Assembly: GCF_009707465.1 (NCBI RefSeq)
Contig: NZ_CP046120.1
Span: 310,001 to 374,000, forward strand
Source of the DNA: Novosphingobium sp. Gsoil 351
GTDB taxonomy: Bacteria > Pseudomonadota > Alphaproteobacteria > Sphingomonadales > Sphingomonadaceae
Length of the DNA stretch: 64,000 bases
Direction of reading: 5' to 3'
The position numbers and the translations under genes were made by a program. Positions 35,366-44,744 of the stretch are shown here, piece after piece. The notes beneath the pieces were generated by a model, which saw only the letters and a list, made by a program, of their open reading frames with translations, made no database searches and was not told where the DNA came from. The number at the start of each line of letters is the position of its first letter. The first letter of the stretch is position 1.

Positions 35366-35808
35366 ATATCGGTGAGACCTCGAAAGCGACCGGCGTGTCA
35401 CAGCGGATGATTCGCCATTATGAAGGGATCGGGCTGATGCCCCAGCCCGACCGGCGCGACAACGGCTATCGAGACTATCCTCCCCGCTCGGTCGAGCGGT
35501 TGCGCTTCATTGCCAATGCCCGCGATCTGGGCTTCTCGCTCGAGGAGATTGCCGCCCTTCTCAGTCTTTGGGATGATCGAGACCGGGCGAGCAGCGAGGT
35601 CAAAGCGATCGCTTTGAGTCATGCCGATGACCTTGCACGCAAAGTAACCGCTCTCGAAGCGATGCGCCGTGCGCTGCTGGACCTCGCGGAAGGTTGTAGC
35701 GGCGATGCGCGGCCCGATTGCCCAATCCTCGCAGGACTTGCCGATACACGGGATCGTCCGGTTCGCGAATTGACAGGTGCTCCCCAGAAGTCGAAAGTAG
35801 TTTCGTGA
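35362..35808 (+). CDS. cueR: MerR-family copper regulator, CueR-like
   Basis: The 148-residue regulator has the MerR helix-turn-helix ([25 protein letters not shown]), a wing (NGYRDYPPRSVERLRFIANARDLG in pieces), a dimerisation helix, and the metal-loop cysteines CSGDARPDCPIL near residues 111-122, as in CueR, which senses Cu(I)/Ag(I)/Au(I) through two Cys. It is encoded at the end of the ATPase operon and most likely acts on the 19-spacer promoter at 32765. The GTG start overlaps the preceding stop. Confidence 0.88.
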   Translation: MNIGETSKATGVSQRMIRHYEGIGLMPQPDRRDNGYRDYPPRSVERLRFIANARDLGFSLEEIAALLSLWDDRDRASSEVKAIALSHADDLARKVTALEAMRRALLDLAEGCSGDARPDCPILAGLADTRDRPVRELTGAPQKSKVVS

Positions 35809-36176
35809 AGCGCTGGCTTTCCTTGCTGCTCGTTTTGAGCGCCTTACTTGGTCTTTTGGGCCAGGAAACGGCGTTTGCGCATGTCGTGGCCGTCCCCGAA
35901 GCCGAACAGGTGGTGGCCGCGGCGCAAATGAGTCCCGAATGCGCGGAGATGATGGGCCTCGCAAAGCAGAAACCGCAGTCCGATCAGCCTTGTCAGGGCA
36001 TGACCCCCGATTGCATCGCCAAGATGGGCTGTGCGGTGCCGCTGGCATTGCTGCCCCCCATCGCGCCAGACGCAATTCCGCAATTCCGCACCGCGCTTCC
36101 CGGGCTCGTTTCGGCAGCGCCGTTGATCGGCCGCAGTTTCGGACCCGAGCCCGAGCCACCCGCACCCCTTGGCTGA
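35805..36176 (+). CDS. Small exported protein of the copper operon, unknown
   Basis: The 123-residue protein starts at a GTG overlapping the cueR stop. It has a signal peptide (KRWLSLLLVLSALLGLLGQETAFA, cleavage near 25) and a mature chain with Met and Cys (MSPECAEMMGLAK, DQPCQGMTPDCIAKMGCAVPL) in a pattern C-x(n)-C-x(6)-C-x(5)-C, then a Pro-rich end. The Cys/Met spacing suggests metal binding or disulfides. I do not recognise a family. Context makes a periplasmic copper role likely. Confidence 0.7.
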   Translation: MKRWLSLLLVLSALLGLLGQETAFAHVVAVPEAEQVVAAAQMSPECAEMMGLAKQKPQSDQPCQGMTPDCIAKMGCAVPLALLPPIAPDAIPQFRTALPGLVSAAPLIGRSFGPEPEPPAPLG

Positions 36177-36247
36177 ACCCTGGCGATGCGCGGCGAACCT
36201 TTGCGTTCGCCTTGTGTCTCTCCGCAGTTCAATCAAGGATTTTTTAC

Positions 36248-36514
36248 ATGAAGACGATTTTCACGCTCGCCGCTGTTGCGGCGGCACTCGCTACCGCATC
36301 CATCGCCTCGGCCCATGAAAATGCCAATGGCCATTGGGAATGGCGCAGCCAGCCCTCCTTTGGACCCAAGTCGACTGGCCCCTCGCACATCCGCGTCTGG
36401 GTCAAGGACGGCGAGACCAGCATGGCAAATTGCGACTGCGCCATGATGAAGGCGGATGCTTCCGGCTGCATGATGAATATGCCCGGCAAGACTGGGGCAC
36501 CGTCGGCCGGCTGA
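36248..36514 (+). CDS. Small secreted Cys/Met protein, unknown
   Basis: The ATG at 36248 gives an 88-residue protein with signal peptide MKTIFTLAAVAAALATASIASA and a mature chain starting His-Glu (HENANGHWEWRSQPSFGPKS). The C-terminal part NCDCAMMKADASGCMMNM has three Cys and four Met within 18 residues, consistent with Cu(I) binding. It lies 71 bases after the previous gene and before a strong hairpin, between the ATPase operon and the Cus operon. No family recognised. Confidence 0.65.
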   Translation: MKTIFTLAAVAAALATASIASAHENANGHWEWRSQPSFGPKSTGPSHIRVWVKDGETSMANCDCAMMKADASGCMMNMPGKTGAPSAG

Positions 36515-36560
36515 GGCGATTGCCTGGCCGACAGCCGACAATGAACACGGCCGGGCGCGT

Positions 36561-36594
36561 GGCGCCGGCGGAGTATACCCCCTTCGCCGGCGCC
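36561..36594. terminator. GC-rich hairpin between copper operons
   Basis: Perfect ten-base arms GGCGCCGGCG (36561-36570) and CGCCGGCGCC (36585-36594) enclose a 14-base loop. It lies between the small secreted protein and the cusC-like gene. No T-run follows, so it is a candidate terminator or RNA-stability hairpin rather than a confirmed one. Confidence 0.5.
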
Positions 36595-36652
36595 CGTTAG
36601 TCCAGCTTTACGTTTCGGCATTGGCCATGGTTCTCCCGATCAGGAGATTCCC

Positions 36653-37882
36653 ATGCGATTGATTGTTCTGGCGCCGCTGCTCGCGGCGATCCCGGGCGTA
36701 GCGCTGGCCGAACCGCTGACGTTCGATGCCGCACTCCTGCGTGCAGCACGCGAGGCGCCATCGCTCAAGGCGAGCACATCCGGTGTCGATGCCGCACGCT
36801 CGTCCGCCGTCGCCGCAGGCAGATTGCCCGATCCGACAGTCAATATCGGTATCGACAATTTTCCGGTTTCGGGACCGCCGGCCTTCACTTTCCAAGGCGA
36901 CAGCATGACCATGGCGAGGATCGGGATCGAACAGCCTTTCCCCAATCCTGCCAAACGCCGCGCTCAGCGAGAACGCGCGCAATCGGAAATCGGCGTCGCC
37001 GAAGCTGGCCTAGCGGTGGAGGCACAGAACGTCCGGCTTGAGACCGCGCTTGCCTGGGTCGACCTCTATTATGCCAAGCGGCGGCTCGCCCAGTTGCAGG
37101 TCCTCGATCGAAGTCTAAGTGAACTCCAGGCGACCGTTTCGGCCAGGCTGGCCTCCGGTTCAGCGCGGCCCAGCGCGGCGCTTGAGCCCGATCAACTGCG
37201 CGCCGCCGTCAACGACCGGCGCAGCGAGCTTGCCGCCGATGTAGTCAAGGCACAGGCGCGACTGGCGCGCTTTACCGGCGACCCTGAGGCCGATGTTTCG
37301 GGTGAACCGCCCATCCTTGAGGTCGACCGCCCCCAGCTCTTGGCGGGACTCGCTTCGCTTCCGAGCCTACGGGCGCTCGACGCAGGCGTCGGCGCTGCGG
37401 ACGCGGAAACCGAACTCGCCCGCGCCGACAAGCGCCCCGACTGGCGTATCAGCACCTCCTATGGCCGCCGCGATCCCACCTACGGCGATATGGTGTCGGT
37501 CGGCGTCAGCATCGACCTGCCGCTTTTTACCAAGCGCAGACAGGATCCGAAAATCGCCGCACGCGCAAGCGAGGCAGAGCGAGCGCGGTTACTGCGTACA
37601 GCGGGAGAACGCGAACTCGTAGCCGCGCTCGACGGCGATCTTGCCGACCATGTCATGCATCACCAGCGGCTGATGAATGCGCGCAATACGCTTGTGCCGC
37701 TCGCCAAGCGCCGGGCTGAGCTAGACATGGCGAGCTATGCCGCAGGCAAGCTCGATCTCGGCAGCGCGCTGCTTTCGACGCTCGCGCTGGCCGAAGCCGA
37801 GGTCGATGCGCTGTCGCGCGAGGCCGATGTCGCGCGCGACGCGATCAGGATCAATTTCACCTATGGGGAGATGCGGCCATGA
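36653..37882 (+). CDS. cusC: Outer-membrane efflux channel, TolC/CusC family
   Basis: The 409-residue protein has a signal peptide (LIVLAPLLAAIPGVALA) and two homologous TolC-type halves with long helical hairpins (ARIGIEQPFPNPAKRRAQRERAQSE and the Ala/Glu-rich helices after it; TQELVAALDGDLADHVMHHQRL-like second half). It forms the outer-membrane exit of the tripartite pump encoded next. The ATG follows CAGGAG. Its stop overlaps the adaptor start by four bases, so cusCBA-F is one operon. Confidence 0.85.
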   Translation: MRLIVLAPLLAAIPGVALAEPLTFDAALLRAAREAPSLKASTSGVDAARSSAVAAGRLPDPTVNIGIDNFPVSGPPAFTFQGDSMTMARIGIEQPFPNPAKRRAQRERAQSEIGVAEAGLAVEAQNVRLETALAWVDLYYAKRRLAQLQVLDRSLSELQATVSARLASGSARPSAALEPDQLRAAVNDRRSELAADVVKAQARLARFTGDPEADVSGEPPILEVDRPQLLAGLASLPSLRALDAGVGAADAETELARADKRPDWRISTSYGRRDPTYGDMVSVGVSIDLPLFTKRRQDPKIAARASEAERARLLRTAGERELVAALDGDLADHVMHHQRLMNARNTLVPLAKRRAELDMASYAAGKLDLGSALLSTLALAEAEVDALSREADVARDAIRINFTYGEMRP

Positions 37883-39114
37883 GCATGGACGCGAAGCAGG
37901 CCGTGGGCTGGGGCGCTGGAGTTTTGGCAATCGCACTGGTCGCGGGCGGCGGAGGCTATTGGCTTGGTCAACGCGGGGGAACCACAAGCGAAGCCGGATC
38001 GACGCAAGCAGCACGCAAGATCCTCTATTGGTACGATCCAATGGTGCCGGCCGAGCACTACGACAATCCCAATTCGCTTTCGTCGATGGGGATGAAGACC
38101 GTCCCGAAGTACGCGGATGAAGCGCCTGCCGCGAGCGCAGTGCCCGGAATCAACATCGATCCCGCCGCGCGCCAAAACCTTGGGCTGCGGGTCGTCGCAG
38201 CCGAGGTCAGCAACCTCCCGTCCGCGCTCAGCGTCACCGGCACGATCGATTTCAACCAGCGTAACGTGGCGATCGTTCAGGCGCGATCGGGCGGTTTTGT
38301 CGCACGGGTCTATGGCCGCGCCCCAGGCGATGTAATCAGCGCAGGAGCGCCAATCGCCGATTTGCAACTGCCCGAATGGGGTGGCGCACAAGGCGAATTC
38401 CTTGCGGTGAGGCGGCTCGGTAGGCCGGATCTGACCGCCGCCGCGCGGCAGCGGCTCAAATTGATGGGCATGTCAGACGGTTTGATCGCCCAGGTCGAAC
38501 GCACCGGACGGACCAGTGGCACAGTGACGATCTCGTCGCCGATAGCGGGCGTGATCCAGACACTCGATGCTCGTGCAGGCGTGACGCTCGCCCAGGGCCA
38601 GACATTGGCGCAAGTCACCGGCATCGGATCGGTCTGGCTCAACGCCGCTGTGCCCGAGGCGCAGACTGGTGTTGTTCGCATTGGCCAGAACGTGAACGCG
38701 ACGCTTGCCGCCTTTCCCGGCGAGACTTTCACCGGGCGGATAATCGCAATCCTACCCACAACGCAGCCCGAAAGCCGCACATTGACCGTGCGGATCGAAC
38801 TCGCCAATCGCGGCGGGCGGCTCCGCCCTGGCATGTTCGCCAGTGTCACACTGGGCGGCGATCAGAAGCAGGCCCTCCTTGTCCCAAGCGAGGCGGTGAT
38901 CCGTACAGGGGCGCGCATCCTCGTTATGCTCGCGTTGAACGATGGCCGCTACCGCCCGGCCGAAGTGCGCACGGGCCGTGAAGGTGGCGGCAAGACCGAA
39001 ATCCTTCAGGGCCTGAGTGTTGGCGAGAAGGTCGTCGCCTCGGGCCAGTTCCTACTCGATTCCGAAGCAAGTCTGACCGGCATCGCAGCGCGCCCGCTGG
39101 AGGGCGGCAAATGA
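37879..39114 (+). CDS. cusB: RND efflux periplasmic adaptor, CusB-like
   Basis: The 411-residue membrane-fusion protein has an N-terminal anchor ([21 protein letters not shown] in pieces), the heavy-metal-binding segment typical of CusB ([28 protein letters not shown]), a barrel-sandwich hybrid ([21 protein letters not shown]), and a beta-barrel ([22 protein letters not shown]). The Met-containing N-terminal site passes Cu(I)/Ag(I) to the pump. It overlaps the genes on both sides (ATGA). Confidence 0.9.
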   Translation: MSMDAKQAVGWGAGVLAIALVAGGGGYWLGQRGGTTSEAGSTQAARKILYWYDPMVPAEHYDNPNSLSSMGMKTVPKYADEAPAASAVPGINIDPAARQNLGLRVVAAEVSNLPSALSVTGTIDFNQRNVAIVQARSGGFVARVYGRAPGDVISAGAPIADLQLPEWGGAQGEFLAVRRLGRPDLTAAARQRLKLMGMSDGLIAQVERTGRTSGTVTISSPIAGVIQTLDARAGVTLAQGQTLAQVTGIGSVWLNAAVPEAQTGVVRIGQNVNATLAAFPGETFTGRIIAILPTTQPESRTLTVRIELANRGGRLRPGMFASVTLGGDQKQALLVPSEAVIRTGARILVMLALNDGRYRPAEVRTGREGGGKTEILQGLSVGEKVVASGQFLLDSEASLTGIAARPLEGGK

Positions 39115-42100
39115 TCGCTTCCATCATTCGCGCCTCGGTCAAAGCACGCAACCTGGTGATCGCGGCAGCATTCGTGCTGACGGCAATCGGCGTAATGGCC
39201 GTCAGGACCACACCAGTTGACGCGCTTCCAGACCTGTCAGACGTGCAGGTGATTATCCGCACGACCTACCCCGGCCAGGCACCGCAGATCGTCGAAAACC
39301 AGGTCACCTATCCGATCGCCTCGACTATGCTCTCGGTGCCGGGCGCGCGGGTAGTGCGCGGGTATTCCTTCGTTGGCGACAGCTTCGTCTATGTACTCTT
39401 CGACGACGGCACCGATCTCTACTGGGCGCGAAGCCGCGTTCTCGAATATCTGAGCCAGGTGCAAAGCCGCCTGCCCGAGGGAGCCAAAGCTTCACTCGGT
39501 CCCGATGCAACCGGTGTGGGCTGGATCTACGAATATGCGCTGATCGACCGGACTGGTGGGCACGATCTAGCGCAATTGCGCTCGATTCAGGACTGGTTCC
39601 TGCGCTTCGAATTGAAGACCGTGCCCGGCGTCGCCGAAGTCGCCAGCATCGGAGGCATGGTCAAGCAGTACCAGGTAGTGGTCGATCCGCAAAAGCTCGT
39701 CGCCTACGGCGTGACCGCCAATCAAATTGCGGAAGCCCTGAAGCTCGCCAACCAGGAGACTGGTGGAGCGAGCGTCGAAATGGCCGGCGCCGAATATACG
39801 GTACGCTCCAGCGGTTACCTCAAAACCCTCGACGACTTCCGCGCTGTGCCGATCCGCACAGCGGCGGGCGGCATCCCGGTGACGCTGGGCGATGTCGCGA
39901 GCGTCCAGGTCGGTCCGGAGATGCGGCGCGGCATTGCCGAGCTCAATGGCGAAGGCGAGGTTGCTGGCGGCGTCATTGTCATGCGCCAGGGCCAGAACGC
40001 GAGGGCGGTGATCGACGGTGTCAGGGCAAAGCTCAGGGAACTCAAGAAGAGCCTGCCGCCCGGCGTCGAGATCGTTACAACCTACGACCGTTCGGGCTTG
40101 ATCGACCGCGCGGTCGAGAACCTCAACCACAAGCTCATCGAGGAGTTCGTCATCGTCGCGCTCGTCTGCGCGCTGTTCCTCTGGCACGCACGCTCGGCGC
40201 TGGTGGCGATCCTCACGCTGCCGCTCGGTATCCTGATCGCCTTCATCGTCATGCGCTTGCAGGGCCTCAACGCCAATATCCTGTCATTGGGCGGCATCGC
40301 CATTGCCATCGGCGCGATGGTCGATGCGGCGGTGGTGATGATCGAGAATGCCCACAAGCATCTCGAACGCTGGCGTCAGGCTAACCCCGACACCGAGCCC
40401 GACAAGCCCACACGCTGGCTGATCGTCACACTCGCTGCTGAGGAAGTCGGCCCGGCGCTGTTCCTGAGCCTCCTCATCATCACGTTCTCGTTCCTCCCGA
40501 TCTTCACGCTGCAGGGGCAGGAGGGGCGGTTGTTCGCGCCGCTCGCCTTTACCAAGACCTATGCGATGGCCGCAGCCGCATTCCTTTCGATCACGCTGAT
40601 CCCGGTGCTGATGGGGCTGCTGATCCGGGGGAAAATCCCGAGCGAGGAAGCCAATCCAATTAACCGGTGGTTGGCGCGCTTCTATCTTCCGGCAATCGAC
40701 TGGGTACTCGAGCGGCCAAAGCAGACACTCCTGATCGCCGCCTTGATCTTCGCCACAACCATCTGGCCAATGGCGCGGATCGGCGGCGAGTTTCTGCCGC
40801 AGATGAACGAGGGCGACCTGCTTTACATGCCTTCAGCGCTGCCGGGCCTGTCGCCGGCGGAGGCGGGCCGGCTGCTCCAGCAGACCGACCGGTTGATCAA
40901 GACGGTGCCCGAGGTCGAGAGCGTCTTTGGCAAGGCGGGTCGCGCTGATAGCGCGACCGATCCCGCTCCGCTCGAAATGTTCGAGACGACGATCCGGTTC
41001 AAACCGCGCGACCAATGGCGTCCGGGAATGACCCCCGAGAAGCTGGTCGAGGAACTCGACGCGCGGGTCAAAGTGCCGGGTCTCGCCAATTTCTGGATCC
41101 CACCGATCCGAAATCGCATCGACATGCTCGCGACCGGCATCAAAAGCCCGATTGGGATCAAGGTCGCGGGGGCCAACCTGGCCGAGATCGATGGCACGGC
41201 AAAGCATATCGAGCAGGTGGTGAAGGGCGTGCCCGGCGTAGCCTCTGCGCTCGCCGAGCGGCTGACCGGAGGGCGCTACATCGATGTCGATGTCGACCGT
41301 GCCGCGGCAGGCCGATACGGGCTGAACGTCGCCGATGTCCAGTCGGTAGTCTCGGGTGCGATCGGCGGAGAGAATATCGGCCAGACCGTAGAGGGACTGG
41401 CCCGCTACCCGATCAGTCTGCGCTATCCCCGGGAAATTCGCGATAGCCCGGACAAACTTACAGCCCTGCCGGTGCTGACACCTTCAGGCCAGCAGTTCAC
41501 GCTCGGCACGGTAGCCTCGGTCCGGGTCAGCGACGGCCCGCCGATGCTCAGAAGCGAAAACGGCCGGCCGGTCACCTGGATCTATGTCGACGGCCGCGAC
41601 CGCGACATGCAGACGCTGGTTAGCGACATCAGCCAGGCGATCGCGCACGAGGTCAAACTCCCACCCGGCGTCAGCGTCTCCTATACCGGTCAGTATGAGT
41701 TTTTCGTCCGTGCCAAGGAACGGATGAAGCTGGTCATCCCGGTGACGCTCGCGATCATCTTTGCCCTGTTGTACTTGACCTTCCGCCGCTGGGACGAAGC
41801 GCTCTTGATCATGGCTACGCTGCCGTTCGCGCTGACCGGCGGCCTATGGCTGCTCTACTTGCTGGGCTACAATCAGTCGGTGGCGAGCGCGGTCGGGTTC
41901 ATCGCGCTCGCCGGCGTCGCCGCCGAGTTCGGCGTGGTGATGCTGATCTATCTCAAGCAAGCACTGGAAACGCGCGAAGATGGCGACGTTGCCGCTGCAG
42001 TACGCGAAGGCGCGCTTTTGCGTGTGCGGCCCAAGGCGATGACGGTCGCGGTGATCCTCGCCGGTCTCTTTCCGGTTCTGGTCGGTGGCGGCACCGGTTC

Positions 42101-42245
42101 GGAAGTCATGAGCCGCATTGCCGCCCCGATGGTCGGCGGCATGCTGACCGCACCGCTGTTGTCGATGCTCATCATTCCGGCGGCCTATCTGCTGATGCGC
42201 CGCAAATCCCAAGCGCATGTTCAACCCGAAGGAGAAGTGAAGTGA
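39111..42245 (+). CDS. cusA: Copper/silver RND efflux pump, CusA-like
   Basis: The 1044-residue pump has 12 predicted membrane helices and two large periplasmic loops. HME-RND features include [16 protein letters not shown] near the start, [24 protein letters not shown] (helix 4 with charged relay residues), [22 protein letters not shown] (CusA-type, after helix 7) and [17 protein letters not shown] near the end. Proton-driven export of Cu(I)/Ag(I) from the periplasm is the likely role. The CusA versus CzcA call rests on the adaptor, the LLYMP segment and the copper context. Confidence 0.9.
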   Translation: MIASIIRASVKARNLVIAAAFVLTAIGVMAVRTTPVDALPDLSDVQVIIRTTYPGQAPQIVENQVTYPIASTMLSVPGARVVRGYSFVGDSFVYVLFDDGTDLYWARSRVLEYLSQVQSRLPEGAKASLGPDATGVGWIYEYALIDRTGGHDLAQLRSIQDWFLRFELKTVPGVAEVASIGGMVKQYQVVVDPQKLVAYGVTANQIAEALKLANQETGGASVEMAGAEYTVRSSGYLKTLDDFRAVPIRTAAGGIPVTLGDVASVQVGPEMRRGIAELNGEGEVAGGVIVMRQGQNARAVIDGVRAKLRELKKSLPPGVEIVTTYDRSGLIDRAVENLNHKLIEEFVIVALVCALFLWHARSALVAILTLPLGILIAFIVMRLQGLNANILSLGGIAIAIGAMVDAAVVMIENAHKHLERWRQANPDTEPDKPTRWLIVTLAAEEVGPALFLSLLIITFSFLPIFTLQGQEGRLFAPLAFTKTYAMAAAAFLSITLIPVLMGLLIRGKIPSEEANPINRWLARFYLPAIDWVLERPKQTLLIAALIFATTIWPMARIGGEFLPQMNEGDLLYMPSALPGLSPAEAGRLLQQTDRLIKTVPEVESVFGKAGRADSATDPAPLEMFETTIRFKPRDQWRPGMTPEKLVEELDARVKVPGLANFWIPPIRNRIDMLATGIKSPIGIKVAGANLAEIDGTAKHIEQVVKGVPGVASALAERLTGGRYIDVDVDRAAAGRYGLNVADVQSVVSGAIGGENIGQTVEGLARYPISLRYPREIRDSPDKLTALPVLTPSGQQFTLGTVASVRVSDGPPMLRSENGRPVTWIYVDGRDRDMQTLVSDISQAIAHEVKLPPGVSVSYTGQYEFFVRAKERMKLVIPVTLAIIFALLYLTFRRWDEALLIMATLPFALTGGLWLLYLLGYNQSVASAVGFIALAGVAAEFGVVMLIYLKQALETREDGDVAAAVREGALLRVRPKAMTVAVILAGLFPVLVGGGTGSEVMSRIAAPMVGGMLTAPLLSMLIIPAAYLLMRRKSQAHVQPEGEVK

Positions 42246-42616
42246 AAAAATCCCTGATAATTGCGTCGAGCCTTGCACTGGTGGCTTCGCTCGCCGCCTG
42301 CAAGAAGGAAGCCGAAGCGCCGAAACCCGCTGAGAGTGCTACCGCAAATGCAGGCAGCATGTCCGACATGCCGATGGCCACGGCAATGAAGCACGGCAAG
42401 GGTGTCGGGACTGTGACCGAGATCGACGCAGCCAAGGGCATGGTGACGCTGGATCACGGCGACATCGCGGAGCTTCAGTGGCCCGCCATGAAAATGGGTT
42501 TTTCCATCAAGCCGGACCTGCTCTCTGGCATCAAGGTCGGCGATAAGGTCAATTTCGAGATCGACTGGGATGGCAAGGCCGGGACAGTCACGAAAATTGA
42601 GAAGGCCTCGAAGTGA
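42242..42616 (+). CDS. cusF: CusF-like copper-binding lipoprotein
   Basis: The 124-residue protein has a lipoprotein signal ([16 protein letters not shown], lipobox LAAC, Cys20), a Met-containing linker ([16 protein letters not shown]) and a C-terminal CusF barrel. The Cu(I) site is clear in [16 protein letters not shown]: His, Trp and two Met as in CusF. It delivers periplasmic Cu(I)/Ag(I) to CusB. The GTG start overlaps the pump stop. Lipid anchoring differs from soluble E. coli CusF and would tether it near the pump. Confidence 0.88.
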   Translation: MKKSLIIASSLALVASLAACKKEAEAPKPAESATANAGSMSDMPMATAMKHGKGVGTVTEIDAAKGMVTLDHGDIAELQWPAMKMGFSIKPDLLSGIKVGDKVNFEIDWDGKAGTVTKIEKASK

Positions 42617-42902
42617 GCTGAGCAAGCCAGCGCAAGCCCTAGATGGATCCTGCGCTGGCTCTGCCCGCCCTTGAGCGGCATAGCGGCATTTTCAGAGCTG
42701 CACGATTTCCCCGTCTCCCTGAGTGAATTCAGTAGGCTTGCGGTCGAGCAAGTCCAACACGACTTCAGCCTGACGGTATAGTTTCGTACCCTTCGGTGTT
42801 ACGAAGATCGGGCAGTCCACACGGATCGGATGACGCCTCCGCGATAGTGGGCTAATGCTCGTAAGCGCAACAGGGATAGACAATTTGCGCTAGGGGGACA
42901 CC
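42617..42902. other. Gap between Cus operon and Gabija genes
   Basis: This 286-base gap holds no confirmed gene. A minus-strand frame (42692 to about 42830) encodes IFVTPKGTKLYRQAEVVLDLL, which reads like protein but has no recognised family and may be a gene fragment. Just before 42903, AGGGGG gives a ribosome-binding site for gajA. Confidence 0.4.
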
Positions 42903-44736
42903 GTGAAAATCTATTCCGTTGCGATCGAGAATTTCCGCGGCATCCGCTTGACCAAACTGGTACTGCCCGACCACGCCGTACTGATCGGTGATAATAACAC
43001 CGGCAAGTCGTCGGTCCTCGAAGCCATTGATCTTACATTGGGTCCTGATCGACTGAGCCGCCGGCCACCAGTCGACGAGCATGATTTCTATGGGGGCAAG
43101 TATCTTGCAGCCGTTGCCACACAGGAGGCAGAGGTAGAGGGCGAAGCCGCTGAAGCAGTGCTAGTAGAACCGGCGGATGCGCCAAAGATCACTGTCGAAG
43201 TAGTCATCACCGACCTTTCCGACGAGCAACAGGCGCGGTTTGGTGGGAGCATTGAATGGCTCGACGTTGAATCCGGCGCTTTCTATACTGACGAAAATCC
43301 GGCGGGTGTCGATGCCGCGAATATCAGAGCGGCGCTTCGGGTCACCTTTCTCGGCTCATATGATCCCGATGAGGACGATTTCGTCGGCAAGACCTATTAT
43401 TCGCGGAGTTTGACGGAGGAAGAGACACCAACGCCCTTCTCGAAGAAGGACAAACAACACTGCGGTTTTCTCTTCCTGCGCTCGTTAAGAACTGGATCGC
43501 GGGCGCTGAGCCTTGAGCATGGAAGCCTGCTCGATATCATCCTGCGGCTGAAGGAGATTCGGCCGCAGATGTGGGAAGGCACGATCGGGACGCTCGCCGC
43601 GTTCGACGTGGCGAGCGACCCAGCGATCGGGATTTCCGGGGTTCTCGAAAGCATCGACAAGTCTCTGAAAAAGTATGTCCCGCGTGAGTGGGGCGTGAAG
43701 CCCCATCTCAAGGTCTCAAATTTGACCCGGGAGCATCTCCGTAAGGTCGTGACCGCTTTCATCGCGACAGGGGATGGCGACCACGCTGCACCGTTCTATC
43801 GACAGGGAACAGGGACGATCAATATGCTCGTCCTGGCAATGCTCTCGCAGATCGCCGAGGATAAGCAGAACGTCATTTTCGCGATGGAGGAGGTCGAGAC
43901 AGCGATCCCGCCATATGCTCAGAAGCGCATTGTCCATGAGCTGCGCAAGCTCGCTGCCCAGTCAATCGTTACATCGCACTCGCCCTACGTCCTCGAGGAG
44001 TTCAAGCTCGATGAGACGGTGATCCTGTCGCGATCGAACGATGGCGTCCTATCGCACGCCGAGATCGCTCTCCCCGATAGCATCAAGCACAAGCGCTATC
44101 GTCAGGAATTCCGCACGCGCTTTTGCGAGGGCCTGCTGTCACGGCGAGTGCTCATCGCAGAAGGCGCGACCGAGGCAAGTGCGTTCCCAGTCGCGGCGCG
44201 ACGGCTGTCGGAGCTGAACCCGGCCGTTTATGCTTCGCTGGAGGCGCTGGGCATCTGCGTAATCGACGCTGGCACTGAGACCCAGATCGCGGACCTCGCC
44301 GGCCTCTATAAGGGGCTCGGAAAGCGGACGTTCGGGCTGTGTGACAAGCAGTCTGATCCCGCGAAGGCGGACATTGAGGCGCAGGTCGAGCGCCTTTTCA
44401 TGCACGAAGAAAAGGGGATCGAGGATCTCATCCTGAAGAACACGACCCAAGCCGCCCTTGAGCGATTCGTCGATGCGCTTGATTGGCCGCCGCATCTGGC
44501 CGCAAAATTTCCCGATCCAAAAGCCAACGCGATTGCAGCTCTGAAGGAATATTTCGGGTGGTCGAAGGGCAACTGGGGGATCGCTGATTTCCTGGCCCAG
44601 TGCACGGAAGCTGAGATACCGACGTGGATTCGGGATGCATGCATCTCGCTCAAGGCCATCTGCGATCCGCCGCCAGTGCCGCCTGCGCCTCCCCCGGGGG
44701 GACGGAGTGGAAGCCAACGCCGAGCCTGTCGAATAG
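42903..44736 (+). CDS. gajA: Gabija nuclease GajA (class 2 OLD family), frameshift at 3' end
   Basis: An OLD-family ATPase/nuclease of about 610 residues. It has an SMC-like ATPase: Walker A GDNNTGKSS (29-37), signature region YRQGTGTINMLVLAML, Walker B FAMEEVETAIPP (about 330) and SHSPYVLEEF. The TOPRIM domain follows with RRVLIAEGATEASAF (about 415) and FGLCDKQSDP (about 480). As given, the frame runs on into the helicase gene. Removing one G from the G6 run at about 44695-44701 gives an ending GDGVEANAEPVE and the TAG at 44734-44736. GajA nicks DNA when nucleotide levels fall during phage attack. The GTG start has a good ribosome site (AGGGGG). It is paired with the UvrD-like gene eight bases downstream. 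Confidence 0.8.
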
Positions 44737-44744
44737 AGGGCGCA

